Shown one piece after another: positions 25,539 to 33,755 of a stretch of DNA of 64,000 nucleotides (the first letter of the stretch is position 1; the number at the start of each line of letters is the position of its first letter). The stretch is from positions 2,890,412 through 2,954,411 of the forward strand of contig NZ_CP132335.1 in NCBI RefSeq assembly GCF_030758295.1. The letters are read 5' to 3'. Under the pieces are notes generated by a model. That model saw nothing but the letters and a program-made list of their open reading frames with translations, was not told the origin of the DNA and ran no database searches. A program made the translations under genes and the position numbers. The stretch comes from Pararhizobium sp. IMCC21322 (GTDB lineage: Bacteria > Pseudomonadota > Alphaproteobacteria > Rhizobiales > GCA-2746425).

Positions 25539-26702
25539 ATGCATCAGATTTCAAGCCTTTCCAAATCCATTCTGGCAGCCATTTTCTGGCTCACATTGTT
25601 GAGTGTGCCAGCTTCAGCTCAACTATATCAAAGCCGCGCACAGCAGGCCATTTTGATCGACATGGAAACGGGCAGCATTCTGTTTCAACAGGACGCTGAG
25701 CGCGCAGCACCGCCCGCCTCACTTACCAAGACAATGACAACCGCCATCGTATTCGATGCCCTGAAGAGGGGCGAAGTTACAATGGAAACAGAATTTGAGG
25801 TCAGCGAGCATGCCTGGCGAACCGGCGGCGCACCAGCGCGTGGCTCCACAATGTTTGCAGCTCTTGGGTCCAATATATCCGTGGCAGACCTGCTGCGCGG
25901 CCTGATCATTCAGTCGGGAAATGATTCAGCGATCATTCTTGCCGAAGGCCTGTCCGGATCAGAAGACGATTTTGCAAAGCGCATGAATGAGTTTGGCAAG
26001 ACATTGGGCTTGCAGGATTCCAATTTTGCAAACCCAAGCGGATTGCCACATCCAGACCAGCGTGTTTCGCCGCGCGATTTTGTTCGCATTGCGCGATATA
26101 TTATCGAGGAACACCCTGAATATTACAAAATCTTTGCCGAACGGGATTTTCTGTGGAACGGCATTCGCCAAAGCAACCGCAACCCGTTGCTCTCGGCCCC
26201 CATTGGTGCAGACGGCTTGAAGACCGGCTTCAGTCAGGAAGCGGGTTATGGCCTGATCGGATCGGCAGTTCAGGATGGCCGGCGCCTGATCGCTGTGCTC
26301 ATGGGCTTGAGAAAAGAATCTGACAGGGCGCTTGATGGCAGGCGATTGCTTGAGTGGGGCTTCACGGCCTTTGACGCTGTGGAAGTGTTTCCAGCTGGCA
26401 TGGAAGTTGGACGTGTTCGTGTCTATGGCGGCAGCGAGGGGCGTGTGGGCGCACAGACAAAGGAACCGGTTGTTGCCTTGATGCCAAAACAAAGCCGCGA
26501 CGCACTGGAAGGTCGCATCGTTTATACCGGACCGATCTCTGTCCCGATCACGCAAGGTGACAAGATCGCTGATTTGCATGTCTATAGCGGTAATCGGCTG
26601 GTTGTTGTGTCGCCACTATATGCCGCCGAAACGATGGAAGCTGCAGGCGTTGTGGGGCGTGCTATTGGCGGCGTCGGTGAATTCCTCTTCGGATGGCTTT
26701 GA
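25539..26702 (+). CDS. dacF: D-alanyl-D-alanine carboxypeptidase (PBP5/6 type, S11)
   Basis: 387 residues from ATG 25539, which gives a proper signal peptide (SILAAIFWLTLLSVPASA). The three penicillin-binding motifs are present: SLTK (nucleophile Ser) about 50 residues in, SGN in IIQSGNDSAII, and KTG in LKTGFSQEAGYG. A C-terminal beta domain (EVFPAGMEVGRVRVYGGSEG) and an end helix (GVVGRAIGGVGEFLFGWL) for membrane attachment follow. It removes terminal D-Ala from wall pentapeptides in the periplasm. It ends one base before the tmk start, a rhizobial arrangement; the choice of dacF over dacA is by habit of that context. Confidence 0.9.
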   Translation: MHQISSLSKSILAAIFWLTLLSVPASAQLYQSRAQQAILIDMETGSILFQQDAERAAPPASLTKTMTTAIVFDALKRGEVTMETEFEVSEHAWRTGGAPARGSTMFAALGSNISVADLLRGLIIQSGNDSAIILAEGLSGSEDDFAKRMNEFGKTLGLQDSNFANPSGLPHPDQRVSPRDFVRIARYIIEEHPEYYKIFAERDFLWNGIRQSNRNPLLSAPIGADGLKTGFSQEAGYGLIGSAVQDGRRLIAVLMGLRKESDRALDGRRLLEWGFTAFDAVEVFPAGMEVGRVRVYGGSEGRVGAQTKEPVVALMPKQSRDALEGRIVYTGPISVPITQGDKIADLHVYSGNRLVVVSPLYAAETMEAAGVVGRAIGGVGEFLFGWL

Positions 26703-26703
26703 T

Positions 26704-27369
26704 ATGAAAAACCGTGTGCCCAAGGAACCTGGACATTTCATCACTTTTGAGGGTGGTGAAGGCAGCGGGAAATCGACGCAAATCAAGCTGCTGGCGGATC
26801 ATCTGCGCAAAGCGGATTTTGATGTGTTGGAGACACGAGAGCCGGGCGGCTCTCCAAATGCCGAGGCCATCCGTCAATATCTGCTCAGCGGAATGGCAGA
26901 GGGCAAAGGTCCACGCGCGGAAGCGATGCTGTTCACAGCGGCCCGCATGGACCATGTGGAAAACACCATCAAACCCGCTTTGAACGCCGGGACCTGGGTT
27001 CTGTGTGATCGGTTTATGGATTCTACCCGAGTCTATCAGGGCATGGATCTGGATACTGAGACCGTTGATCTTCTGGAAAAGATTGCGGTTGAGAAGACCC
27101 GTCCGGATATGACAATCCTTCTGGACCTTCCAGCGAAGCAGGGACTGCAACGCGCGTTGTCTCGTGACCCTGATGGCATAAAGGATCGTTTTGAGAAAGA
27201 GGACGAGGCGCTGCATGAAGAGCGCCGTCAGGCTTTTCTGCGACTGGCACAATCTGAGCCGAAACGGATAGCGATCATAGACGCCTCCAAACCAGAGCAT
27301 ATCGTCGATTCACAGGTTTGGAAGGCATGCCGGAGACGGTTCGGCATCAGAACGCCAATGGGCGTTTAG
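26704..27369 (+). CDS. tmk: Thymidylate kinase
   Basis: 221 residues from ATG 26704. The P-loop is EGGEGSGKSTQ, the dTMP-binding region ETREPGGSPNAEAIR, and the DRx motif lies in LCDRFMDSTRVYQG. The LID is DPDGIKDRFEKEDEALHEER. It phosphorylates dTMP to dTDP for DNA synthesis. It follows the carboxypeptidase gene with one base between. In many relatives holB comes next; here the following gene is an unrelated GFA gene on the other strand, so the usual run is broken. Confidence 0.95.
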   Translation: MKNRVPKEPGHFITFEGGEGSGKSTQIKLLADHLRKADFDVLETREPGGSPNAEAIRQYLLSGMAEGKGPRAEAMLFTAARMDHVENTIKPALNAGTWVLCDRFMDSTRVYQGMDLDTETVDLLEKIAVEKTRPDMTILLDLPAKQGLQRALSRDPDGIKDRFEKEDEALHEERRQAFLRLAQSEPKRIAIIDASKPEHIVDSQVWKACRRRFGIRTPMGV

Positions 27370-27390
27370 CACCCGTATTTCATATCAAAT

Positions 27391-27798
27391 TCAGCCGGGT
27401 AATTTTGCATATAGCGGCAAATCAGGGTCCATCCTTGTTGATGGAATGGCACTGTCATTGAATAAATTGGCGCCTGGCTTCACAACATCAGTCTGATCGA
27501 CATGTCCTGCACGAACACCAATCCCGCCAGGACGTACAGAGTTCTTTGTGAACATCTGAGATCCGCATGTGCCGCAAAACAGTTTGGTCAGGTCACTGCC
27601 GCGATCCGATTTGTGATGATAGCTCTGCAAATCCCCGGTAATTGTCAGTTCATCTTCCATCATGAACAGCAAAGTCCCATAGGCAGCGCCGGTGATCTTG
27701 CGGCAGTCGGTGCAATGGCAATTCATCGTCATCTTAACGGTGACGTCACCAGAGTAGGAAACGGATCCGCACAGGCATGAGCCACTGATTTTTGTCAT
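27391..27798 (-). CDS. GFA/CENP-V family zinc protein
   Basis: 135 residues with the Cys pattern of the glutathione-dependent formaldehyde-activating (GFA) fold: CLCGSVSYS at the start, NCHCTDCRKITGA near 27-39, and FCGTCGSQMFT near 93-103. These Cys bind a structural and a second zinc. Most members have unknown substrates, and formaldehyde activation is shown for only a few. It is a single-gene unit, convergent with tmk. Confidence 0.88.
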   Translation of the reverse strand: MTKISGSCLCGSVSYSGDVTVKMTMNCHCTDCRKITGAAYGTLLFMMEDELTITGDLQSYHHKSDRGSDLTKLFCGTCGSQMFTKNSVRPGGIGVRAGHVDQTDVVKPGANLFNDSAIPSTRMDPDLPLYAKLPG

Positions 27799-28002
27799 GG
27801 AATTTTCCTCGTGAACTTCAATTCTGCTCGGAAATAGTCAGACTCCACCAAACCCTGTCAACCCAATTGGGTAAACATCACGCAATCTTGTCTTCCATCG
27901 CCCGTTAATAATTCCGCCGTGCAGGGGTTTTGACCTGTGCCATGATCCCTGCGACATTGCGACAAAGCAAGACTGTCCAACATCTGCATTATGGAGACGC
28001 CC

Positions 28003-29937
28003 TTGGCAAATAAGATTGTGTCTGTTGAGGCGGCTACCAGCCTGATTGCAAACGGCGACACCATAACCACCTCCGGCTTTGTGGGTATTGGCGTACCCGA
28101 ATATCTTCTGAAGGGCGTTGAAGAGAGATTTCTGCAAAGTGCTGAACCCAAAGATCTGACCCTGTTCTTTGCCGCAGGGCAGGGTGATGGCAAGGAACGT
28201 GGGCTGAATCATCTTGGCCATGATGGCCTGTTGCGTCGGGTTGTCGGTGGCCATTGGGGTCTCATTCCCAAAGTAGCCAAGCTGGCGGTTGAAGGTAAAA
28301 TCGAGGCCTATAATCTGCCTCAGGGTGTCATCAGCCATCTTTTCAGGGACATTGCTGCCGGAAAGCCCGGAACCGTGTCTCGTGTCGGTCTTGAAACCTT
28401 TGTTGATCCACGTTCACAGGGCGGCAAAATCAACGCTGAAACAACAGAGGATCTCGTCACGACGATTGAGATCGGCGGAGAGGATTATCTGTTTTACAAG
28501 GCGTTCCCGATAAATGTGGCCCTGCTGCGCGGAACAACGGCCGATCCTGCTGGCAATATTACGATGGAACGCGAAGCGCTCGTCATCGACAATCTGGCGC
28601 AAGCCATGGCAGTCAAAAACTCCAATGGCATCGTCATTGTGCAGGTGGAACGAACAGTCGCGTACGGCTCGCTCAGTCCCAGAGACGTCGAGATACCGGG
28701 TGCACTGGTCGATGCTGTTGTGCTCGCACCTGCAGCCGATCACATGCAGACCTTTGCGACTGCTTACTCACATGCTTATGCAGGCAGGTTTCGTGTCGAG
28801 GCGGATGCAATCCCGCCGATGCCCCTTAAAGCGCGCAAGATTATTGCAAGACGTGCGGCTTTCGAATTGCCGGTCAACGGGGTTGTGAACCTTGGGATTG
28901 GCATGCCGGAAGGCGTCGCTTCTGTCGCTTCGGAGGAAAAACTGCTCAGCCATGTGACCCTGACTGCGGAGCCGGGAGTGGTCGGTGGCCAGCCGGCATC
29001 GGGGCTTGATTTTGGGGCCGCCATCAACACCGATTCCATCATCAATCAGGCCCAGCAATTTGACTTTTATGATGGTGGCGGGCTCGACCTTGCTGTTCTG
29101 GGCATGGCAGAAATCGACGCGACCGGTTCTGTCAATGTCTCGCGTTTCGGACCAAGGCTTGCCGGCGCAGGTGGCTTTATCAATATCAGCCAGAATGCGC
29201 GGTCCGTTGTTTACACCGGAACCTTCACCTCCGGCGGTGCCCGGATGTCGGTTGAAGATGGAACGCTGACCATCCAGTCAGAAGGCCACATTCGCAAATT
29301 TGTAAAGCACGTTGAACAGGTCACATTTGCCGGGCCGCGGGCGGCTCGTATGCAACAACCGGTCCTTTATGTAACCGAACGCTGCGTATTCCAACTGACA
29401 CGCGATGGACTGGAACTGATGGAAATCGCGCCTGGCATTGATGTGCACCGCGATATTCTTGCGCTGATGGATTTTGAGCCAATTATGACAGAGGTCACGA
29501 AAATGGATGAGCGCATTTTCAGGTCCGCGCCAATGGACCTGCGGGTCGATCTGTTGCATCTGGATTTGAAGGATCGCATGGCGCTTGATGCAACCAAGGG
29601 GCAGCTATTCATCAATTTGGAAAAAATGCGCATCCGCAATTTGCATGATGTAACGCTGATTCGCGAGCGGGTGGAAGAAATCTGCGCCGGCTTGGGCGCG
29701 CGCGTAGACGCAATCGTGAACTATGATGGAACGTTCATAGAACCCGACATTGAAAACGACTATGCTGCAATGGTGAAGGAGTTGGAGGATCGGTTTTACA
29801 GCACGGTGACGCGCTATTCAGGATCGGCATTCATGCGCCTTAAACTTGGCACGGTCTTCCAGCGGGATACGGCACCTCACATTTTTGAAACCGCAGATGA
29901 AGCAAGGCGATTTCTGGCGCAGATGAAAGACAGCTGA
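28003..29937 (+). CDS. Acyl-CoA:acetate/3-ketoacid CoA-transferase with extra C-terminal region
   Basis: About 644 residues. I prefer the TTG at 28003 (GGAG 6 bases upstream) over ATG 27991, which has no ribosome site and contains that GGAG; the ATG form would be 648. The first 520 residues match the fused alpha-beta CoA-transferase at 19042-20658 (GLNHLGHDGLLRRVVGGHWG, GIGMPEGVASVA, TAEPGVVGGQ with the probable catalytic Glu). Residues beyond about 525 (FRSAPMDLRVDLLHLDLKDR through RIRNLHDVTLIRERVEEICA to DTAPHIFETADEARRFL) are an added region absent from the first paralogue. It probably activates short acids. It is a single-gene unit. Confidence 0.85.
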   Translation: MANKIVSVEAATSLIANGDTITTSGFVGIGVPEYLLKGVEERFLQSAEPKDLTLFFAAGQGDGKERGLNHLGHDGLLRRVVGGHWGLIPKVAKLAVEGKIEAYNLPQGVISHLFRDIAAGKPGTVSRVGLETFVDPRSQGGKINAETTEDLVTTIEIGGEDYLFYKAFPINVALLRGTTADPAGNITMEREALVIDNLAQAMAVKNSNGIVIVQVERTVAYGSLSPRDVEIPGALVDAVVLAPAADHMQTFATAYSHAYAGRFRVEADAIPPMPLKARKIIARRAAFELPVNGVVNLGIGMPEGVASVASEEKLLSHVTLTAEPGVVGGQPASGLDFGAAINTDSIINQAQQFDFYDGGGLDLAVLGMAEIDATGSVNVSRFGPRLAGAGGFINISQNARSVVYTGTFTSGGARMSVEDGTLTIQSEGHIRKFVKHVEQVTFAGPRAARMQQPVLYVTERCVFQLTRDGLELMEIAPGIDVHRDILALMDFEPIMTEVTKMDERIFRSAPMDLRVDLLHLDLKDRMALDATKGQLFINLEKMRIRNLHDVTLIRERVEEICAGLGARVDAIVNYDGTFIEPDIENDYAAMVKELEDRFYSTVTRYSGSAFMRLKLGTVFQRDTAPHIFETADEARRFLAQMKDS

Positions 29938-29948
29938 GGCGTCCTTCA

Positions 29949-30743
29949 CTACGCGGGGACAGGCGTGCCGTCCCACGCAAAGACCTGCCCACTGTGCTCT
30001 GCAGTCAGTCTGGACAAGGTTTGAACCAGATAGTTCGCTGACTGTTCGGCTGAAAATAATTTGCCATCCGGGACATTGGCTTGAAACGGTTTTGACAGCT
30101 TTGTGTCCACGGTACCTGGATGCAGTCCCACACAAATCGCTTCTGGCCGGGTTCTCGAAAGCTCGATTGATGCGGTTTTCAGGATCTGGTTCAAGGCAGA
30201 TTTGGAAGCGCGGTAGCTGTACCAGCCTCCCAGTTGATTGTCGGAAATGCTCCCGACACGGGCAGATAATGCGGCAAAAATGGTGCGCCCGGATTTTGGC
30301 AAGAGCGGCAGAAAATGCTTTGCAGCGAGGGCTGGAGCAACCGTATTTGCAGCGAAAATTTCCTGCATGGAGTGGGCAGTTACGCTGCGCAAGGATTTCT
30401 CAGGTCCCGTGCCTTGCGACGTATGCAAGGACCCAACGGCGACGAGAATCAGGCGGATGGGAGCGAACTTATTTTGCTGCAGACTACCTTTGATGGTCGC
30501 AACGGTTTCAGCCAACTGTTCTTCATTCAATGCATCTGCAGTTAATGAGGTAACAGCTGGGTATTCGGATGGCTGTTTCTTACGATTGATCGCAAAGACA
30601 TGCCCTGATGCATCCACTGTGTTCGCGGCGACCGCTTTGATGGCTTCTTCAAGAAGCGCATTGCCGATGCCCCCACTTGTTCCCACAAGAATTGCGCTGA
30701 AGGGCGCGTCAAAGCCGAACATTTGCGAATCCATATCAACCAT
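29949..30743 (-). CDS. SDR-family protein, CsgA/C-factor-like
   Basis: 264 residues. The cofactor motif is VGTSGGIGNALLEEA near 19-33, and the catalytic site is YSYRASKSALNQIL with YxxxK. The mid-region (SLTADALNEEQLAETVATIK, then PIRLILVAVGSLHTS, ALSARVGSISDNQLGGWYSY) and the tail (PGTVDTKLSKPFQANVPDGK) match the small SDRs related to C-factor/CsgA and sepiapterin reductase-like proteins. Its substrate is unknown. The start may be ATG 30743 or 30734. Upstream on the same strand are a terminator and the 26-codon ORF. Confidence 0.85.
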   Translation of the reverse strand: MVDMDSQMFGFDAPFSAILVGTSGGIGNALLEEAIKAVAANTVDASGHVFAINRKKQPSEYPAVTSLTADALNEEQLAETVATIKGSLQQNKFAPIRLILVAVGSLHTSQGTGPEKSLRSVTAHSMQEIFAANTVAPALAAKHFLPLLPKSGRTIFAALSARVGSISDNQLGGWYSYRASKSALNQILKTASIELSRTRPEAICVGLHPGTVDTKLSKPFQANVPDGKLFSAEQSANYLVQTLSRLTAEHSGQVFAWDGTPVPA

Positions 30744-30883
30744 TCTGACGGCTCCGTCTTCAATCTGCGTTTCGTTTTGTCGTTCGCCAAAGAATTAGAG
30801 CAGTCAGGCCGGAAAACCAGCGTGCTTGCACGCGAATTCGATACATTCGAAGAGCAGGCCACACATGTGGGGTTCAAAGACAT

Positions 30884-30915
30884 AAAAAAAAGAGGCCACC
30901 GAAGTGACCTCTTTT
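30884..30915 (-). terminator. Intrinsic terminator with UUCG tetraloop
   Basis: On the minus strand AAAAGAGGTCAC and GTGGCCTCTTTT form a 12-pair stem (one G-T pair) closed by C(TTCG)G, the exceptionally stable tetraloop, and the run of eight T follows. On the plus strand the same place has a C-A mismatch, so it works best on the minus strand, ending the 26-codon ORF transcript 40 bases after its stop. Confidence 0.88.
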
Positions 30916-30954
30916 CGTGAGATACAGGCAGGCTACAAGAGCCTTGACTGTGTT

Positions 30955-31035
30955 CTAGCGCGCTGCCAGAGGTTGCTCCGACACCATTCCGTTCAACACG
31001 GGACTCTTGGCCTGCATAAGATCTTCACTCAACAT
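30955..31035 (-). CDS. 26-residue ORF with very strong Shine-Dalgarno, unknown
   Basis: ATG at 31035 to TAG at 30955. The peptide begins MLSEDLMQAK, has SPVLNGMVSE in the middle and ends QPLAAR; it is neither hydrophobic nor rich in any one residue. The ribosome site is unusually long (see next entry) and the terminator lies 40 bases beyond the stop. Order in the direction of transcription is ORF, terminator, 140 bases, then the SDR gene. It may encode a peptide on its own small mRNA, or be a leader whose translation controls read-through into the SDR gene. No known family is recognised. Confidence 0.6.
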   Translation of the reverse strand: MLSEDLMQAKSPVLNGMVSEQPLAAR

Positions 31036-31037
31036 CA

Positions 31038-31051
31038 GATCACCTCCTTTC
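31038..31051 (-). promoter_or_regulatory. Extended Shine-Dalgarno, 14-base match to the 16S 3' end
   Basis: GAAAGGAGGTGATC on the minus strand is complementary to the whole of the GATCACCTCCTTTC tail of bacterial 16S rRNA. AGGAGG ends 7 bases before the ATG at 31035, ideal spacing. Typical sites in this window match 4 to 6 bases. Such a long match suggests selection for high translation, or for holding the ribosome. Confidence 0.8.
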
Positions 31052-31272
31052 AATTGTTAATGATGATGGGAAGCTAGCACAGCTTCCAAAATTCCAAAGG
31101 ATTTTTTCAATCAACAGCCAAAATTCTTGAAAATTTACCTCATTCGGTAAGGCTCATTGGTAATGCCTCTTTAATTCGCCGGGTGCATACCGTACATACG
31201 GCTCAACAACGAACAACAGCGCCTCGCGAATCCCATCTTGAAGGCGGCTCATGAAAAATTATAGGAATTGCA

Positions 31273-31923
31273 ATGTACGATCCGGTTAGCCAGGCGCAGA
31301 ACATGCTGATCCCCATGGTGGTCGAGCAGACCAATCGTGGAGAGCGCTCTTACGATATTTTCTCTCGCTTGCTGAAAGAGCGCATCATCTTCATCACCGG
31401 TCCGGTTGAAGATGGCATGTCGACCTTGGCCTGTGCCCAGCTTCTTTATCTGGAAGCGGACAATCCGAAAAAAGAAATTGCGCTCTACATCAACTCACCT
31501 GGTGGTGTGGTGACGTCAGGCCTGGCCATTTATGATACGATCCAGTTCATCAAACCGGCTGTATCTACCCTGTGCATCGGGCAGGCAGCATCCATGGGCT
31601 CGTTGCTTCTGGCAGCCGGCGAGAAAGGCATGCGTTTCTCCCTGCCGAACGCTCGCATCATGGTGCATCAGCCCTCTGGCGGATTTCAGGGACAGGCATC
31701 CGACATCGCCCGCCATGCAGATGACATCGTCAAACTGAAGCGGCGTTTGAATGACATCTACGTCAAGCATACCGGTCAGGATTATGACATGGTCGAGAAA
31801 ACACTGGACCGCGATCATTTCATGACTGCTGAAGAAGCCAAAACCTTTGGTCTGATTGACAGTGTGGTAGAAAACCGCTCTGAGCCCGATGACGGCAAGG
31901 GTAAAGGTAAAAAATCTGATTAA
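31273..31923 (+). CDS. clpP: ATP-dependent Clp protease proteolytic subunit
   Basis: 216 residues. The catalytic Ser is in [15 protein letters not shown] near 104, the His in IMVHQPSGG near 128, and the Asp in [31 protein letters not shown] and [13 protein letters not shown] are typical. ClpP makes the 14-subunit chamber that degrades substrates unfolded by ClpX (next gene) or ClpA. The C-terminal tail is Lys/Gly-rich. A weak AGGA lies ahead of the ATG. Confidence 0.97.
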   Translation: MYDPVSQAQNMLIPMVVEQTNRGERSYDIFSRLLKERIIFITGPVEDGMSTLACAQLLYLEADNPKKEIALYINSPGGVVTSGLAIYDTIQFIKPAVSTLCIGQAASMGSLLLAAGEKGMRFSLPNARIMVHQPSGGFQGQASDIARHADDIVKLKRRLNDIYVKHTGQDYDMVEKTLDRDHFMTAEEAKTFGLIDSVVENRSEPDDGKGKGKKSD

Positions 31924-32145
31924 GATCGAAAATGCAGCAAAAATAAACAGAATCCAACGGCGAAACCGGGATCAATATCAATCCTTTGTATCTTCGTGGT
32001 TGGATTCGTTAGTGTTTTTGTGGCAAAAACTTTCGTCAATGGCTCTGATGAGGCATTTGGTGGTTTTCAGCGCTTTACTATCGCTCCGACCATCGTATGC
32101 TTGGAAAACTGCGGGGCCAAACCTATGAGTGTGAAGGTAGACTAA

Positions 32146-33441
32146 ATGAGCAAGATTTCCGGCGGAACTGGTAGCAGCAGTGGCAGCGGTTCGGACGCAA
32201 AGAATACGCTCTATTGTTCGTTCTGTGGCAAAAGCCAGCACGAAGTCCGCAAACTGATTGCCGGGCCGACCGTGTTCATTTGCGATGAATGCGTAGAATT
32301 GTGCATGGACATCATCCGCGAGGAAAGCAAGACATCGCTTGTAAAATCCAGCGATGGCGTGCCGTCACCTCAGGAAATTTGCACAGTCCTTGATGATTAT
32401 GTGATCGGTCAGTTCCACGCCAAAAAAGTATTGTCGGTTGCTGTCCACAATCACTACAAGCGCCTGCATCACGCAGCCAAGAATGCTGATGTTGAACTGG
32501 CGAAGTCGAACATATTGCTGATTGGTCCAACGGGCTGTGGTAAAACACTCCTGGCGCAGACTCTGGCGCGCATTCTGGATGTGCCCTTTACCATGGCTGA
32601 CGCGACAACCCTGACTGAAGCGGGTTATGTCGGTGAAGATGTGGAAAACATCATCCTGAAACTTCTTCAGTCGGCAGACTATAATGTGGAACGCGCACAG
32701 CGCGGCATCGTCTATATCGATGAGGTCGACAAGATTACCCGCAAGTCTGACAATCCTTCTATCACCCGGGACGTATCGGGCGAGGGCGTACAACAGGCGT
32801 TGCTGAAGATTATGGAAGGCACGGTTGCAAGTGTGCCGCCCCAGGGTGGCCGCAAGCATCCGCAGCAGGAATTCCTGCAAGTCGATACAACCAATATCCT
32901 GTTTATTTGCGGTGGCGCATTTGCTGGCCTGGACAAGATTATTGCGGATCGTGGTGACACCACATCCATCGGTTTCAGTGCAGCTGTCGCTGGCCCGGAT
33001 GAACGCACCGCGGGTGAACTGTTCCAAAGTGTCGAGCCGGAAGATCTTTTGAAGTTTGGACTTATTCCTGAGTTTGTAGGTCGTTTGCCGGTACTGGCAA
33101 CATTGACCGATCTCGATGAGGAAGCTCTGGTCCGGATTCTTTCTGAGCCGAAGAACGCGCTTGTGAAGCAATATCAGCGCTTGTTTGATATGGAAGAAGT
33201 CAATCTGACCTTCCATGAAGAAGCACTGAAGTCGATTTCACGCAGGGCGATCGATCGCAAGACCGGTGCGCGTGGTTTGCGCTCAATTCTTGAGTCCATT
33301 CTGCTTGAGACGATGTTCGATCTGCCGGGGCTGGAAGGCGTCGAGGAAGTCGTGATTTCCGCAGACGTTGTGGATGGTGATGCCCGTCCGCTCTATATTT
33401 ATGCCGAACGCAAACAGGAAGATGCTGGAGCCTCTGCCTGA
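32146..33441 (+). CDS. clpX: ATP-dependent Clp protease ATP-binding subunit ClpX
   Basis: 431 residues. An N-terminal C4 zinc finger (YCSFCGK ... ICDECVELC) at residues 23-52 recognises substrates and adaptors. The AAA+ part has Walker A GPTGCGKT near 125, Walker B YIDEVDKI, the pore loop GYVGEDVEN and sensor region [10 protein letters not shown]. It unfolds tagged proteins and feeds them to ClpP. In alphaproteobacteria ClpXP degrades cell-cycle regulators. It lies 222 bases after clpP; this gap has no other gene and may hold a second promoter. Confidence 0.97.
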   Translation: MSKISGGTGSSSGSGSDAKNTLYCSFCGKSQHEVRKLIAGPTVFICDECVELCMDIIREESKTSLVKSSDGVPSPQEICTVLDDYVIGQFHAKKVLSVAVHNHYKRLHHAAKNADVELAKSNILLIGPTGCGKTLLAQTLARILDVPFTMADATTLTEAGYVGEDVENIILKLLQSADYNVERAQRGIVYIDEVDKITRKSDNPSITRDVSGEGVQQALLKIMEGTVASVPPQGGRKHPQQEFLQVDTTNILFICGGAFAGLDKIIADRGDTTSIGFSAAVAGPDERTAGELFQSVEPEDLLKFGLIPEFVGRLPVLATLTDLDEEALVRILSEPKNALVKQYQRLFDMEEVNLTFHEEALKSISRRAIDRKTGARGLRSILESILLETMFDLPGLEGVEEVVISADVVDGDARPLYIYAERKQEDAGASA

Positions 33442-33547
33442 TCAAAGGCGGCTTTTTCCGGGAAGCTGATGCGACGCAGGCCATCTGCCTGCGCGCAACA
33501 GATCATATGTTTGATCCGTTCCACCAGTGAATAACACACATTCACAC

Positions 33548-33577
33548 CTTGAATTGGCTGTGCGAACACGCCATTTC
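33548..33577 (+). promoter_or_regulatory. Candidate heat-shock (RpoH) promoter upstream of lon
   Basis: CTTGAA at 33548 and CCATTTC at 33571 are separated by 17 bases, close to the alphaproteobacterial RpoH pattern (CTTG-N17/18-CYTATNT). It is about 180 bases upstream of lon, in the 314-base clpX-lon gap, which otherwise shows no gene. Lon is a classical heat-shock gene. The -10 half fits only in part. Confidence 0.4.
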
Positions 33578-33755
33578 TTTAACTATCCGTGCTATTCTTT
33601 TCTCTAATACGATTCTGAAATGGCATAAGGTTGTGGGTGCTTTGCCCAGACCAAAACCATATCTGGTCCGTTGCAGCGAGCGAAAGCCGGCATGATCAGT
33701 TCCTATCTGCCTCTTTGAGGGGACTGGAGCTGAGGCTAACAAAAAGGAAAATACT

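Noticed and set aside
30723-30920. 65-codon plus-strand frame
   Set aside because: It overlaps the SDR start and the terminator, has no ribosome site, and its composition is not protein-like.
31037-31051. GATCACCTCCTTTC on the plus strand as a 16S rRNA 3' end
   Set aside because: Only 14 bases match; no rRNA sequence precedes it. It is better read as a ribosome-binding site on the minus strand.
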